The notes beneath the pieces are model-generated. The model did no database searches and was not told the origin of the DNA. It was given only the letters and a program-made list of their open reading frames with translations. Positions 20,488 to 28,547 of a DNA stretch of 64,000 nucleotides are shown here, piece after piece. The stretch lies in contig DATHVI010000174.1 of the NCBI GenBank assembly GCA_035461385.1, forward strand, positions 32,259 to 96,258, in the 5' to 3' direction. Origin of the DNA: DATHVI01 sp035461385. Its GTDB lineage: Bacteria > Actinomycetota > Thermoleophilia > Solirubrobacterales > 70-9. Within the stretch, counting starts at the first letter, position 1, and each line of letters starts with the position of its first letter. The position numbers and the translations under genes were made by a program.

Positions 20488-21537
20488 TCAGCCGTCGCTC
20501 TCGAGCTCGGCCGGGACGATCGAGCGCGCGCGGACCGCGCCCTCGCGGACGAGCTGCGCGGTGACCGCGCGGCCGATCAGCTCCTCGACCATCAGCCGCT
20601 GCAGGTCGCCGGCCGACTCGACTCGCTCGCCGTCGACCTCGACGATCACGTCCCCGGGGCGGATTCCCGCTCGCTCCGCGGGGCTGCCGGCGACAACCTC
20701 GACGACCTCGACGCCGCGCTCGGCGCCGGTCTCGCGCCGGGCGCGCGGCGGCAGCGGGCTCGGGCCGCCGGCGATGCCGAGGTAGGCGCGCCTGACCCGG
20801 CCCCGGTTGATCAGCGCGGCGACGATCCTGCGGGTCGAGGAGTTGATCGGCACCGCGAGCCCAAGGCCGATCCCGGCGACTGCGGTGTTGATACCCACCA
20901 CCCGGCTCTCGCCGTCGGCGAGCGCGCCGCCCGAGTTGCCCGGGTTGAGCGCCGCGTCGGTCTGGACCACGTTGTCGATCACCCGGACCCCGCCCGGGGC
21001 TCGCGCGGGCAGCGCGCGCCCGAGCGCCGAGACGACCCCTGCCGTGACCGAGCCCTCGAGGCCGTGCGGGTTGCCGATCGCGACGACGAGCTGGCCGACC
21101 CGCAGCCGTTCGGCATCGCCGAGCTCGGCCGGGACGAGGTCGCCGGCATCGGCGCGGACGACGGCGAGATCGGACATCGGGTCGCTGCCGACGAGCTCGA
21201 AGCGCAGCTCGCGCCCGTCGGTGAACCGCGCCCTCCCGGTCGCCGAGCGGCCGGCGACGACGTGAGCGGAGGTGAGAATGAAGCCGTCGGCGCTCAAGAC
21301 GACGCCACTACCCGCCCCAGCCGGCAACCGCCCGCGCCGGGTCGAGCGCTGGACCCCGAGGTTGGCGACCGAGCGCGAGAGCCGCTCGGCGACGCCGACC
21401 ACGGCGCGGGAGTAGGCGTCGAGGGCCTCGATTTCACGCCGCTCGGCGGCGTCGGGATGCCGAGGAGGATCCGAGGTCGGGCGTCCGTCGAGCCCGGCGC
21501 CCGTCGCCCCGGCCGCCGGCAGCAGCCCGGAGCTCAC
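20488..21537 (-). CDS. HtrA/DegP-type serine protease with PDZ domain
   Basis: 349 residues. The trypsin-like domain spans about 45-240 with catalytic triad H92 (TSAHVV), D123 (SDLAVV) and S202 (NPGNSGGAL). A PDZ domain covers about 255-340 (GSPAERAGIRPGDVIVEVDGERV). It would degrade or bind unfolded proteins. Unlike most HtrAs, no signal peptide or membrane helix is visible, so it may be cytoplasmic. GTG 21537 overlaps the upstream stop by 4 bases (GTGA), so it is translationally coupled to the related protease before it. Confidence 0.9.
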   Translation of the reverse strand: MSSGLLPAAGATGAGLDGRPTSDPPRHPDAAERREIEALDAYSRAVVGVAERLSRSVANLGVQRSTRRGRLPAGAGSGVVLSADGFILTSAHVVAGRSATGRARFTDGRELRFELVGSDPMSDLAVVRADAGDLVPAELGDAERLRVGQLVVAIGNPHGLEGSVTAGVVSALGRALPARAPGGVRVIDNVVQTDAALNPGNSGGALADGESRVVGINTAVAGIGLGLAVPINSSTRRIVAALINRGRVRRAYLGIAGGPSPLPPRARRETGAERGVEVVEVVAGSPAERAGIRPGDVIVEVDGERVESAGDLQRLMVEELIGRAVTAQLVREGAVRARSIVPAELESDG

Positions 21538-22424
21538 GCCGGCTCCTTCTCGGCGCCGAGGTCGACCTCGACCTCGCGCTCCTCCGCTCCGCGGACGACG
21601 GTGAGCGCAAGCCTTCCGGGGGCGCCTGCGATCGCCTCGTGGAGGGCGTCGATTCCCTCGAGGTCGGCACCCGCGGCGGCGACGATCAGGTCGCCGCGCT
21701 CGAGGCCGGCACGGGCGGCCGGAGTTCCGCCCTCGACCGCGCGCACGAGCACCCCCTCGCGCTCGGGGAGCCCGAGCGCGCGCTGCAGGCGGCGGGCGAC
21801 GCGCGGCGGGGCGACCGCGACCCCGAGATAGCGCGGCTCGGCGCTCTCGCCGCCGACCAGCCGCTCGATCCGCTCACGGGCCGAGCCGCCGAGGGCGACG
21901 ATCAGCCCGCCTTCGACCCGCAGCAGGTTGATGCCGACGAGGCCCCCGGATGCGTCGAGGAGGGGGCCCCCCGCGGAGCCCCGTGGGAGCGCGGTCGAAT
22001 GCTCGATCGCCCCTTCGACCGGCCGCCCGCGCGCGCCTCGGAGGCGGCGCTCGGTGGCGACGACGAAGCCGAGCGACGCGCGCAGCCCGCGCTCGCCGGG
22101 GCGGGCGAGGGCGACCACGGCGGCGCCGGCGCGGAGCTCGCCGGCGGCCCACCCGAGGGGCTCGACGTCGGCGGTGTCGACTTCCACCAGCGCGAGGCCG
22201 AGATCGCGGTCGGCGGCCCCGACCGCGCCGGTCGCCGACCGGCCGTCGGCGAACCTGACCGCTACCTCCCCCCCGCCAACCCGGTGGGCGCTCGTCAGCA
22301 CCCGTCCGTCGGCGGCGACGAACCCGCTCGCGACCCGCCATCCGGTCCCGATCCCGACGACCGCGCGCCCCTGCGCGGCGGCAACCCCGGCGACGGTCTC
22401 CTCGATCTCACCCAGCAGCGTCAT
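21534..22424 (-). CDS. second HtrA-like trypsin/PDZ protein
   Basis: 296 residues from ATG 22424, preceded by GGAAGGGG; a GTG at 22430 would add two. The triad is retained but more divergent: H47 (TSAHRV), D74 (RDLGLALV) and S150 (PRGSAGGPL). A PDZ domain lies at about 190-285 (GTPAARAGLERGDLIVAAAGADL). It probably has protease activity on a different substrate set, or assists the downstream HtrA. It too lacks a signal peptide. It is first in a two-gene operon, divergent from the HxlR regulator, with an inverted-repeat operator between. Confidence 0.85.
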   Translation of the reverse strand: MTLLGEIEETVAGVAAAQGRAVVGIGTGWRVASGFVAADGRVLTSAHRVGGGEVAVRFADGRSATGAVGAADRDLGLALVEVDTADVEPLGWAAGELRAGAAVVALARPGERGLRASLGFVVATERRLRGARGRPVEGAIEHSTALPRGSAGGPLLDASGGLVGINLLRVEGGLIVALGGSARERIERLVGGESAEPRYLGVAVAPPRVARRLQRALGLPEREGVLVRAVEGGTPAARAGLERGDLIVAAAGADLEGIDALHEAIAGAPGRLALTVVRGAEEREVEVDLGAEKEPA

Positions 22425-22462
22425 CGACACCCCTTCCCGCCTCCGGGGCGCCCGGAGGCAAG

Positions 22463-22481
22463 CTACTTGCTAGTTGCAAGT
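22463..22481. promoter_or_regulatory. operator 1, inverted repeat upstream of the HxlR gene
   Basis: CTACTTGCTAGTTGCAAGT contains a perfect inverted repeat (ACTTGC, 5-nt spacer, GCAAGT at 22465-22481). It lies over the -35 region of the HxlR gene, whose TAGGCT box is at 22496-22501, and 40 bases from the HtrA operon start. It shares a common pattern with operator 2 at 24737. Confidence 0.65.
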
Positions 22482-22508
22482 CGATAGTACCAATGTAGGC
22501 TTGGAGCC

Positions 22509-22964
22509 GTGGCGCCCGAGCGATCCGAAAGCGACCCGTCGGCACCCGCCGAAGCCGGCCGCGCCGGCCTCCGCGCGGCGGCCGACGCGGTCGGCGAGCG
22601 CTGGAAGCTGCTCGTGATCGCCTCGCTGCTCGACGGGCCGCGGCGGTTCGGCGACCTCGAGCGAGAGCTCGAGGGGATCGCCCCGAACGTCCTCAGCGCC
22701 CGGCTTCGCGCCCTCGAGGCCGACGGACTCGTCGTCGCCCGGCCCTACAGCGACCGCCCGCCCCGCTACACCTACGAGCTGACCGAGCTCGCTCGCGGAT
22801 TGGCCGGCGCGATCAACTTGCTCGCCGCCTGGGGGGCCGGCGATCGAGCCACGGCGGCGCCTGTCCACCGGGCCTGCGGAACGCCGCTCTCGGCCGGCTG
22901 GTACTGCTCGACGTGCGAGCAGCCGGTCTCGGACCCCGACGCCGAGGAGCTCGACTTCGCCTGA
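22509..22964 (+). CDS. HxlR-family winged-helix regulator with C-terminal zinc ribbon
   Basis: 151 residues. The HxlR DNA-binding domain is at about 22-115 (AVGERWKLLVIASLLDGPRRFGDLERELEGIAPNVLSARLRALEADGLV). A metal site follows: H120, C123, C133 and C136. The YodB/CatR sensors of Bacillus act through an N-terminal cysteine, which is absent here; the C-terminal cysteines might do the sensing (inference). It probably represses itself and the mhqO/mhqD-like pair, since both have the same operator motif. TAGGCT ends seven bases before GTG 22509 and there is no Shine-Dalgarno, so the mRNA is probably leaderless. Confidence 0.85.
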   Translation: MAPERSESDPSAPAEAGRAGLRAAADAVGERWKLLVIASLLDGPRRFGDLERELEGIAPNVLSARLRALEADGLVVARPYSDRPPRYTYELTELARGLAGAINLLAAWGAGDRATAAPVHRACGTPLSAGWYCSTCEQPVSDPDAEELDFA

Positions 22965-23019
22965 GCGCGCTCCCCGGTCCGGATCAGCCCCTGAAGCATC
23001 TCGCCGACGACCGCCGGCG

Positions 23020-23129
23020 CTAGCGTGCGATCCGCTCGTGGGCGCCGATGTCGGGGCGCTTGCCCCGTCGCTGGCCGCGCCGCCCGCGTCCGGGCGCGGG
23101 GGCGACCGGCTCGGCCCGATCGGCGCCGC
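23020..23129 (-). pseudogene. C-terminal fragment of a CSLREA/choice-of-anchor exported protein
   Basis: Reading backward from TAG 23020-23022 the frame gives GRRGQRRGKRPDIGAHERIAR. This matches the tail of the exported beta-helix protein at 31441 (RGRKRDRKPDIGAYER). The fragment is cut off upstream by the hydrolase gene ending at 23130, and no start is visible, so it is a decayed relic. The rest of 22965-23129 holds nothing else recognisable. Confidence 0.5.
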
Positions 23130-23792
23130 TCAGGCCGGGATCGCCGCGGCGAGCGCCTGCCGAGCCCTGGGGACGAGCTCGGGCGGGATCCAGTGGCCGG
23201 CGTCCGTCTCGACGTAGTCGGCGTCGAGACCGGCGGCGGAGAGGAGCTCGCTCGCCCGCCGGCCGAAGCCGACCTCCATGATCGGGTCTCGGCGACCGTG
23301 GTGGATCAGGACCGGGAGCCCCTCGCGGCCGTCGAGGTCGGGCTCCCAGCCCTCGACCGTGGGGATGAAGCCGCTGAACGCCAGGATCCCCGCCGGCGAC
23401 GGGCGCCCGGGGCCGAGCGAGACGGCGTAGGACATCACCGTCCCCATCGAGAACCCGCCGATCACCGCCCGCTCCCAGCCGATCCCGCGGGCGGCGAGCA
23501 GCGAGTCGAGGAACCGCGTCAGCAGGCCGTAGCTGTGCGCGAACGTCTCCGGGTCGGGGTAGCCGACCCGGGGCACCAGGTACCAGTGGCGCCCGCCGGG
23601 CGGGATCCCGGTCAGCGGCGCCCCCGGCGTCACTCCGAGCAGCCGTCGTTCGGGGTCGAGCTCGTCGAGGAGGCCGCTGAGGTCGTGCTCGTCGGTGCCG
23701 CGCCCGTGGTTGAGGATCAGCGCCCCCTCGGGCTCGGCCGCGGGCTCGCGGATGACGTGGACGAGGCTCTCGGCCCCGGGGCGGATCGCCAC
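23130..23792 (-). CDS. alpha/beta hydrolase, MhqD-like carboxylesterase
   Basis: 220 residues. The catalytic triad is S115 (GGFSMG), D169 (HHGRRDPI) and H200 (DAGHWIPP), in a phospholipase/carboxylesterase fold. This is the family of MhqD, which accompanies the ring-cleaving dioxygenase MhqO in quinone detoxification. It follows that gene here by 5 bases, starting at GTG 23792, so they form one transcript. An earlier start would overlap the dioxygenase. Confidence 0.85.
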   Translation of the reverse strand: MAIRPGAESLVHVIREPAAEPEGALILNHGRGTDEHDLSGLLDELDPERRLLGVTPGAPLTGIPPGGRHWYLVPRVGYPDPETFAHSYGLLTRFLDSLLAARGIGWERAVIGGFSMGTVMSYAVSLGPGRPSPAGILAFSGFIPTVEGWEPDLDGREGLPVLIHHGRRDPIMEVGFGRRASELLSAAGLDADYVETDAGHWIPPELVPRARQALAAAIPA

Positions 23793-23797
23793 TGCGC

Positions 23798-24721
23798 TCA
23801 GTTGCCCGCCGCGACCTGGCGCGGATTCGAGATCGGCACCAGCACCTGCTCGATCTGCTCGCGGTGGGACTCGAGGAACGGCGGCAGGATCAGCTCCTCG
23901 CCGAGGCGCTCCGGATCCTCGTCGACCGCGAACCCGGGACCGATCGTCGCGATCTCGAACAGCACCCCGCTCGGCTCGCGGAAGTAGATCGAGCGGAACC
24001 AGAAGCGGTCGATCACCGGCGTCGGCCTCGCCCCGGCTCCGACCACCCGCTCGCGCCAGCGGACGTGATCGTCGATCGTCGACGCCCAGGCGATGTGGTG
24101 GACGGTGCCCGCCCCCTGAATGCCCGCGTGCCCAGGCGGCTCGTCGTAGGCCCACGACGAGCCGCGATCCTCGCCGCGCGCCTCCCACTCACCGTCGCGC
24201 TCGGCGAACCCAAGCCCGTCGGCGAGCAGCGGCCGGCTGCGCTCGGGGTCGATCGCGTACGCCCGCGTGCCGTCGAACCCCTGCAGCGCGAGCTCGCGCG
24301 GGACCTCCGGGTGGTCGGCGATCAGCGGCTCGTCGCCGCTCGCGTCGACCCGAAGCTCGTGCGCGAGGCCCTCGTGATCGTTGAACCGCAGCCGGTCCGA
24401 GTCGCGCTCGGCCTCGTGCCCGGCGGCGCCGAGCCGCTCGGCCCAGAAGTCGAGCGCCTCCGGAGAGCCGACGCGCCAGCCGATCCGGTGGATCATCCCC
24501 GCGCCCGGGCGGCCGATCGGCGCGCCGCGGAACTCGAAGAAGGTCAGGTCCGACCCGGGGCTCCCCTGCTCGTCGGCATAGAAGAGGTGGTAGACGCTCG
24601 GCTCGTCCTGGTTCACCGTCTTCTTGACCAGCCGCAGCCCGAGGAGGCCGGCGTAGAAGTCGACGTTCGCCTGCGCGTCGGCGGTGATCGCCGTGATGTG
24701 GTGGATTCCGTCGAGCTTCAT
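23798..24721 (-). CDS. ring-cleaving dioxygenase of the VOC/glyoxalase family (MhqO-like)
   Basis: 307 residues made of two vicinal-oxygen-chelate modules. Metal ligands include H8 (GIHHITAIT), the second-module histidine (TVHHIAWAS) and the glutamate in GVLFEIATIG. It resembles MhqO/MhqA, hydroquinone-specific extradiol dioxygenases that open catechol or hydroquinone rings during thiol stress. Start ATG 24721 follows GAGGAGG. Operator 2 (24737-24754) lies just upstream, overlapping the promoter; a TATAGT box sits beside it. Regulation by the HxlR gene at 22509 is inferred. Confidence 0.88.
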   Translation of the reverse strand: MKLDGIHHITAITADAQANVDFYAGLLGLRLVKKTVNQDEPSVYHLFYADEQGSPGSDLTFFEFRGAPIGRPGAGMIHRIGWRVGSPEALDFWAERLGAAGHEAERDSDRLRFNDHEGLAHELRVDASGDEPLIADHPEVPRELALQGFDGTRAYAIDPERSRPLLADGLGFAERDGEWEARGEDRGSSWAYDEPPGHAGIQGAGTVHHIAWASTIDDHVRWRERVVGAGARPTPVIDRFWFRSIYFREPSGVLFEIATIGPGFAVDEDPERLGEELILPPFLESHREQIEQVLVPISNPRQVAAGN

Positions 24722-24736
24722 GCGTGCCTCCTCGAT

Positions 24737-24754
24737 CTAATTGCAGCTACAACT
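24737..24754. promoter_or_regulatory. operator 2 upstream of the MhqO-like gene
   Basis: CTAATTGCAGCTACAACT, 16 bases before the mhqO-like start, aligns with operator 1 (CTAC-TTGC-T-AGTTGCAAGT) with one base less in the centre. Core: CTA, then TTGC, then AG[TC]T[GA]CAA. Half of it is a near palindrome (TTGCAG/CTACAA). Binding of one regulator to both is inferred. Confidence 0.6.
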
Positions 24755-24868
24755 ATATCCGGCGCCGGTTTGCTTGCCCCGCCCCGTGTTCCCGGCGCCG
24801 CAGCGGCTGAATCGAGGACCGAAGCTTGTACGAACACGCTCCCGGGTAGGCGGGTACGCTCCGGGGCC

Positions 24869-26260
24869 ATGACCGTCGACACCACCACCCACGGCAGGAC
24901 CGAGATCGACCGCGACCGCGTCGCGGCCTTGACCGAGCGCCAGATGGCGTTCCTGACCGAGCGCACGCCGGCGTCGAAGCAGCGCTTCGAGCGCGGGATC
25001 AAGGTGATGCCGGGCGGGGTCCCGTCGTCGTTCCAGGAGAACGAGCCCTGGCCCGTCTACCTCGAGCGCGGCGAGGGCGCGCGCGTCTGGGACGTCGACG
25101 GCCGCGAGTACGTCGACTTCCACAACGGGTTCGGCGTCATGTGCATCGGCCACGCGAACCCGACCGTCGGGGCGGCCGTCAAGGCCCGGATCGACCTCGG
25201 TACCCACTTCGCCGCGCCGACCGACGGCTCGATCGCGGTCGCCGAGGAGCTCGCCGACCGGTTCGGGCTGCCGCAGTGGCGGTTCACCAACTCCGGCACC
25301 GAGTCGACGATGGACGCCGTCCACCTCGCCCGCGGGGCCACCGGCCGCGACGTCGTGCTGAAGATCGAGGGCTCCTACCACGGCCACCACGACGCGGTGA
25401 TGGTCTCGGTCTACCCCGAGCTCGAGGCGCTCGGCGAGCGCGACGACCCGGTCTCGGTCCCCTACGGCGAGGGCTACCCCCGGGCGCTCACCGAGCTCAC
25501 CCGCGCGGTCCCGTTCAACGATGCCGACGCGCTCGAGCGCGTGCTGGAGAAGCTCGACGGCCAGGTCGCCTGCCTGATCATGGAGCCGGCGATGATGAAC
25601 ATCAACATCATCCCGCCGGTCGACGGCTACCTCGAGCGGGTCCGCGAGCTGACCCGCGAGCACGGGGTGAAGCTGGTCTTCGACGAGGTCAAGACCGGGG
25701 CGACGATCGCCCGTGGCGGCGCGACGCAGCGGTTCGGGGTCGAGCCGGACATGATCACCCTCGCGAAGGCGGTCTGCGGCGGCTACCCGGGCGGCGCGAT
25801 CGGGATGACCGACGAGGTCGCCGAGCTCGTCGCCAGCGGCCGCGTCCACCAGTACGGGACCTTCAACGGCAACCCGCTGGTGATGGCGGCGGCCGAGGCG
25901 ACGCTGACCGGCGTGCTCACCGACGACGCCTACGAGCAGCTCGAGTCGTCGAACCGCTGGCTGCTAAGCGCCTGCGACGACGTCATCGAGCGCTACGGCC
26001 TGCCGTGCTACACGGTCGGCCTCGGCGCCAAGGGCTGCGTCATCTTCGCCCCCGAGCCGCTGCGCGAGTACCGCGACTACCTGAGCAAGGTCGACGGCGA
26101 GCTCTCGACCCTCGCCTGGCTCTACCACATGAACAACGGCGTCTTCATGACCCCCGGCGTCGAGGAGGAGTGGACGCTGTCGATCGCCCACTCCGAGCCC
26201 GACCTGCAGCGGTTCGTCGACGCGCTCGAGGCGTTCGCGCGCGACGTCACCGGCGGCTGA
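24869..26260 (+). CDS. class III PLP-dependent aminotransferase/aminomutase
   Basis: 463 residues, similar to glutamate-1-semialdehyde aminomutase and related subgroup II enzymes. Features: GSYHGHHD (169-175), D272 in FDEVKTG, which contacts PLP nitrogen, and K300 in ITLAKAVCGG, which forms the Schiff base. The lysine context differs from HemL, so this is probably an omega-aminotransferase or beta-amino-acid mutase rather than the heme enzyme. A TACGCT box ends eight bases before ATG 24869, no Shine-Dalgarno, so leaderless. Divergent from the MhqO-like gene. Confidence 0.88.
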   Translation: MTVDTTTHGRTEIDRDRVAALTERQMAFLTERTPASKQRFERGIKVMPGGVPSSFQENEPWPVYLERGEGARVWDVDGREYVDFHNGFGVMCIGHANPTVGAAVKARIDLGTHFAAPTDGSIAVAEELADRFGLPQWRFTNSGTESTMDAVHLARGATGRDVVLKIEGSYHGHHDAVMVSVYPELEALGERDDPVSVPYGEGYPRALTELTRAVPFNDADALERVLEKLDGQVACLIMEPAMMNINIIPPVDGYLERVRELTREHGVKLVFDEVKTGATIARGGATQRFGVEPDMITLAKAVCGGYPGGAIGMTDEVAELVASGRVHQYGTFNGNPLVMAAAEATLTGVLTDDAYEQLESSNRWLLSACDDVIERYGLPCYTVGLGAKGCVIFAPEPLREYRDYLSKVDGELSTLAWLYHMNNGVFMTPGVEEEWTLSIAHSEPDLQRFVDALEAFARDVTGG

Positions 26261-26351
26261 CCGTCCGCCACCTGGACCAGCCACGCAAGGGATCCAGCAC
26301 TACCGGACGCGACCCAGCGGCAAGGACCCGGCCGCATTTGATGCGCTGGTG

Positions 26352-27644
26352 CTAGTCGCAGATCGAGTTCGGCGGCCCTGGATTGATGTCCTTGACCCGC
26401 TTGGTGCGCTTCGCGGTGCCGTCGGTGCGCCAGAGCTCGAATCCGGTCTGGCCGTCGTCGGCGGCGAAGTAGAGCCTGCGCCCGAACCGCTCGAGCGTGA
26501 ACGGGAACGAGTCGGGGGGGCCCGGGTTGATGTCCTTCATCCGCCTCGTGCCCTTCGCGGTGCCGTCGGTGCGCCAGAGCTCGTGGCCCGTCTGGCCGTC
26601 GTGGGCGTTGAAGTAGAGCCGCGTTCCGAGGCGCACGAATCCCGACGCCGACGAGCTGGCCGGTCCGGGGCTGATGTCCTTCACGCGTCTGGTGCCCTTC
26701 GCGGTGCCGTTCGTCCGCCAGAGCTCTTGGCCGGTCTCCCCGTCGTCGGCAGCGAAGTAGAGTCTCCGCCCGAACCTCTCGAACGAGAACGGGAACGAGT
26801 TGGGCGGGCCCGGGTTGATGTCCTTCATCCGCCTCGTGCCCTTCGCGGTGCCGTCGGTGCGCCAGAGCTCGTGACCTGTCTGCCCGTCGTCCGCGGCGAA
26901 GTAGAGCCGCCTCCCGAGTCGTGTGAGCGAGAGGGGAGTCGAGCCGTCTTGCCCCGGGTCGATGTCCTTCACGCGCCTCGTGCCCTTCGCGGTGCCGTCC
27001 GTGCGCCAGAGCTCGTGGCCTGTCTGGCCATCGTTGGCAGCGAAGTAGAGCCTCTTCCCGAGCACCGCGAGCGAGTGCGGGGTCGAGCTGCCGGGTCCCG
27101 GATTGATGTCCTTCAACCGCCTCGTGCCCTTCGCGGTGCCATCGGTGCGCCAGAGCTCGTGGCCGGTCTGGCCGTCGTCGGCAGAGAAGTAGAGCCGCTT
27201 GTTGAATCGCTGGAATTCCTCCGGGCCCGAGTCGGCCGGGCCGGGGTTGATGTTCTTCAACCGCCTCGTGCCCTTCCGCGTCCCGTCAGTGCGCCAGAGC
27301 TCGTCACCGGCAATTGCATCGCGCGCGCCGAAGTAGAGCCTCTTCTCGAACTGCCGGAACCCGAACGGGGACGAGCCAACCGGTCCGCCCTGGATGTCGG
27401 CGAACAACCTTGTCGTCCTCGCCGTGCCGCCCGACCGCCACAGCTCGCAGCCGGCCTTTCCGTCGTCGGCCACGAGGTAGAGGTTGCCGTCGAACGCTCC
27501 GAGACTCTCGGCCCGCGCGTCGGGGCCGGATGCGACGGCGATTGCGAGAAGCGCGCCAGCGACCAGCAAGGCCGAGAGCGGACGAAATCCGGCGACGGCC
27601 GCCCGCACCGGCGGGCGTGGCCGGGATCGAGTCATCTCGGGCAT
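26352..27644 (-). CDS. exported ELWxxDGT-repeat protein
   Basis: 430 residues. A signal peptide (PLSALLVAGALLAIAVASGPDARA) is followed by eight repeats of about 45-48 residues, each with ELWR(T/S)(D/N/G)GT, then KGTRR, DINPGP and a YFAADDG-like strand. These are the short beta-propeller-type motifs found in surface proteins of many bacteria. Function unknown; it is exported. The start at ATG 27644 follows AGGAGGGAGCC; the longer frame upstream adds a non-signal N-terminus. A strong TTGACA-N18-TATCCT promoter precedes it. Confidence 0.85.
   Translation of the reverse strand: MPEMTRSRPRPPVRAAVAGFRPLSALLVAGALLAIAVASGPDARAESLGAFDGNLYLVADDGKAGCELWRSGGTARTTRLFADIQGGPVGSSPFGFRQFEKRLYFGARDAIAGDELWRTDGTRKGTRRLKNINPGPADSGPEEFQRFNKRLYFSADDGQTGHELWRTDGTAKGTRRLKDINPGPGSSTPHSLAVLGKRLYFAANDGQTGHELWRTDGTAKGTRRVKDIDPGQDGSTPLSLTRLGRRLYFAADDGQTGHELWRTDGTAKGTRRMKDINPGPPNSFPFSFERFGRRLYFAADDGETGQELWRTNGTAKGTRRVKDISPGPASSSASGFVRLGTRLYFNAHDGQTGHELWRTDGTAKGTRRMKDINPGPPDSFPFTLERFGRRLYFAADDGQTGFELWRTDGTAKRTKRVKDINPGPPNSICD
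26374..27470 (-). repeat. eight in-frame coding repeats of about 135-144 bp
   Basis: The ELWxxDGT protein repeat is also visible at the DNA level: the CGCCAGAGCTC element (reverse strand of GAGCTCTGGCG) recurs about every 140 bases. This means the units arose by duplication and remain alike, and the array could change length by recombination. Confidence 0.8.
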
Positions 27645-27678
27645 GGCTCCCTCCTTGGGCGAGCGGTGGTGCGGAATG

Positions 27679-27708
27679 AGGATAGGCCGCACCCTTCGTG
27701 GCTGTCAA
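27679..27708 (-). promoter_or_regulatory. consensus sigma-70 promoter of the ELWxxDGT gene
   Basis: On the minus strand TTGACA, then 18 bases, then TATCCT. The -35 is at 27703-27708, the -10 at 27679-27684. The resulting leader is about 30 bases and contains a Shine-Dalgarno. Confidence 0.75.
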
Positions 27709-27786
27709 CTTGTTCTGCTCAACTAGCTCAGGGGTCGCCGGGGTGGGCGCAATGCCTAGAACGTCGCAACCTCGACTCCGCAGATG

Positions 27787-27822
27787 CGAGTCGGGCCGCA
27801 GGCGATCCTACGGCCCGACTCG
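27787..27822 (-). terminator. hairpin downstream of the cupin gene
   Basis: A perfect 12-bp stem (CGAGTCGGGCCG / CGGCCCGACTCG) with a 12-nt loop, about 60 bases after the cupin stop. No T-run follows, so it may be a stem-only terminator. The rest of 27709-27882 holds no gene. Confidence 0.5.
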
Positions 27823-27882
27823 TTGTCACAGGCCAGGTGGGCGAATGCGCCGCTGACTCCGAGACAGAGACCCGACGACCGC

Positions 27883-28398
27883 TCAGAACGGGCACCTTCC
27901 CGGATCCGGCCTGTCGAGACGGAACGCGCCACCTGGCGGTACGTCGAAGTACGTCGCCCACAGCTCGAGGTCCTCGCCGGACAGGTTGCGGGCGATATGG
28001 ACATGGCCTTGGCCGGGGTCGACGAACGCCTCACCAGCGACGTAGGTGCGCCCCTGGCACGAGCGATCCTCAGCCGGGACGTATGTCAAGGCGCCCGACT
28101 TCACGACCACGACGACCGGTCCCGGATGGCTGTGCCAGCCGGTGTGGCCGCCGGGCTCGATCACGATCTGCTGGAAGACCACCTCGCCGGCCCGGCGAGC
28201 TTGAGCGACGCGCAGGCCGTTGCCGTGGGCCGGGCGGAACTTGAGCTTCAAGTCGACCCGGTCCGGGAAGTCCCCGCGCGCCATCACCGCCGCGGACTTG
28301 ACCCCCGACGGCGGTGTGCCCGAAGCGACACCGATCGCGACGAGCGTCGCTACCAGCGCGGCGAACAGCGTCACCGCAATCCATCTGTTGGGGCTCAT
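27883..28398 (-). CDS. membrane-anchored cupin-domain protein
   Basis: 171 residues. Residues 7-28 form one hydrophobic segment, likely an uncleaved anchor or signal. The cupin barrel follows with metal-ligand candidates H85, H89 and H91 (GGHTGWHSH) and H132/H134. The family includes oxidases, isomerases and sugar-binding proteins; function is unknown. Start ATG 28398 follows AGGAGGGGTGAG. Confidence 0.82.
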   Translation of the reverse strand: MSPNRWIAVTLFAALVATLVAIGVASGTPPSGVKSAAVMARGDFPDRVDLKLKFRPAHGNGLRVAQARRAGEVVFQQIVIEPGGHTGWHSHPGPVVVVVKSGALTYVPAEDRSCQGRTYVAGEAFVDPGQGHVHIARNLSGEDLELWATYFDVPPGGAFRLDRPDPGRCPF

Positions 28399-28547
28399 CT
28401 CACCCCTCCTCTTCATGCGCGGGATCGTTCGACGCGATCCCTACTCCGTGCAAGCTCCCATCCGCCGGTATAGGGGTGGTATGTCCGTCCCGTCGGTCTT
28501 CCCAACGGCGCCGCCGGCTGAGGGGCGCCGTGGCCACCGCTCTCGCG

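Noticed and set aside
26374..27470. Possible CRISPR or other DNA repeat array
   Set aside because: The roughly 140-bp repeats are in frame and code for protein repeats, with no short spacers of varied sequence.
26349..28244. Plus-strand repetitive frame
   Set aside because: Its repeats mirror the ELWxxDGT repeats of the real minus-strand gene.
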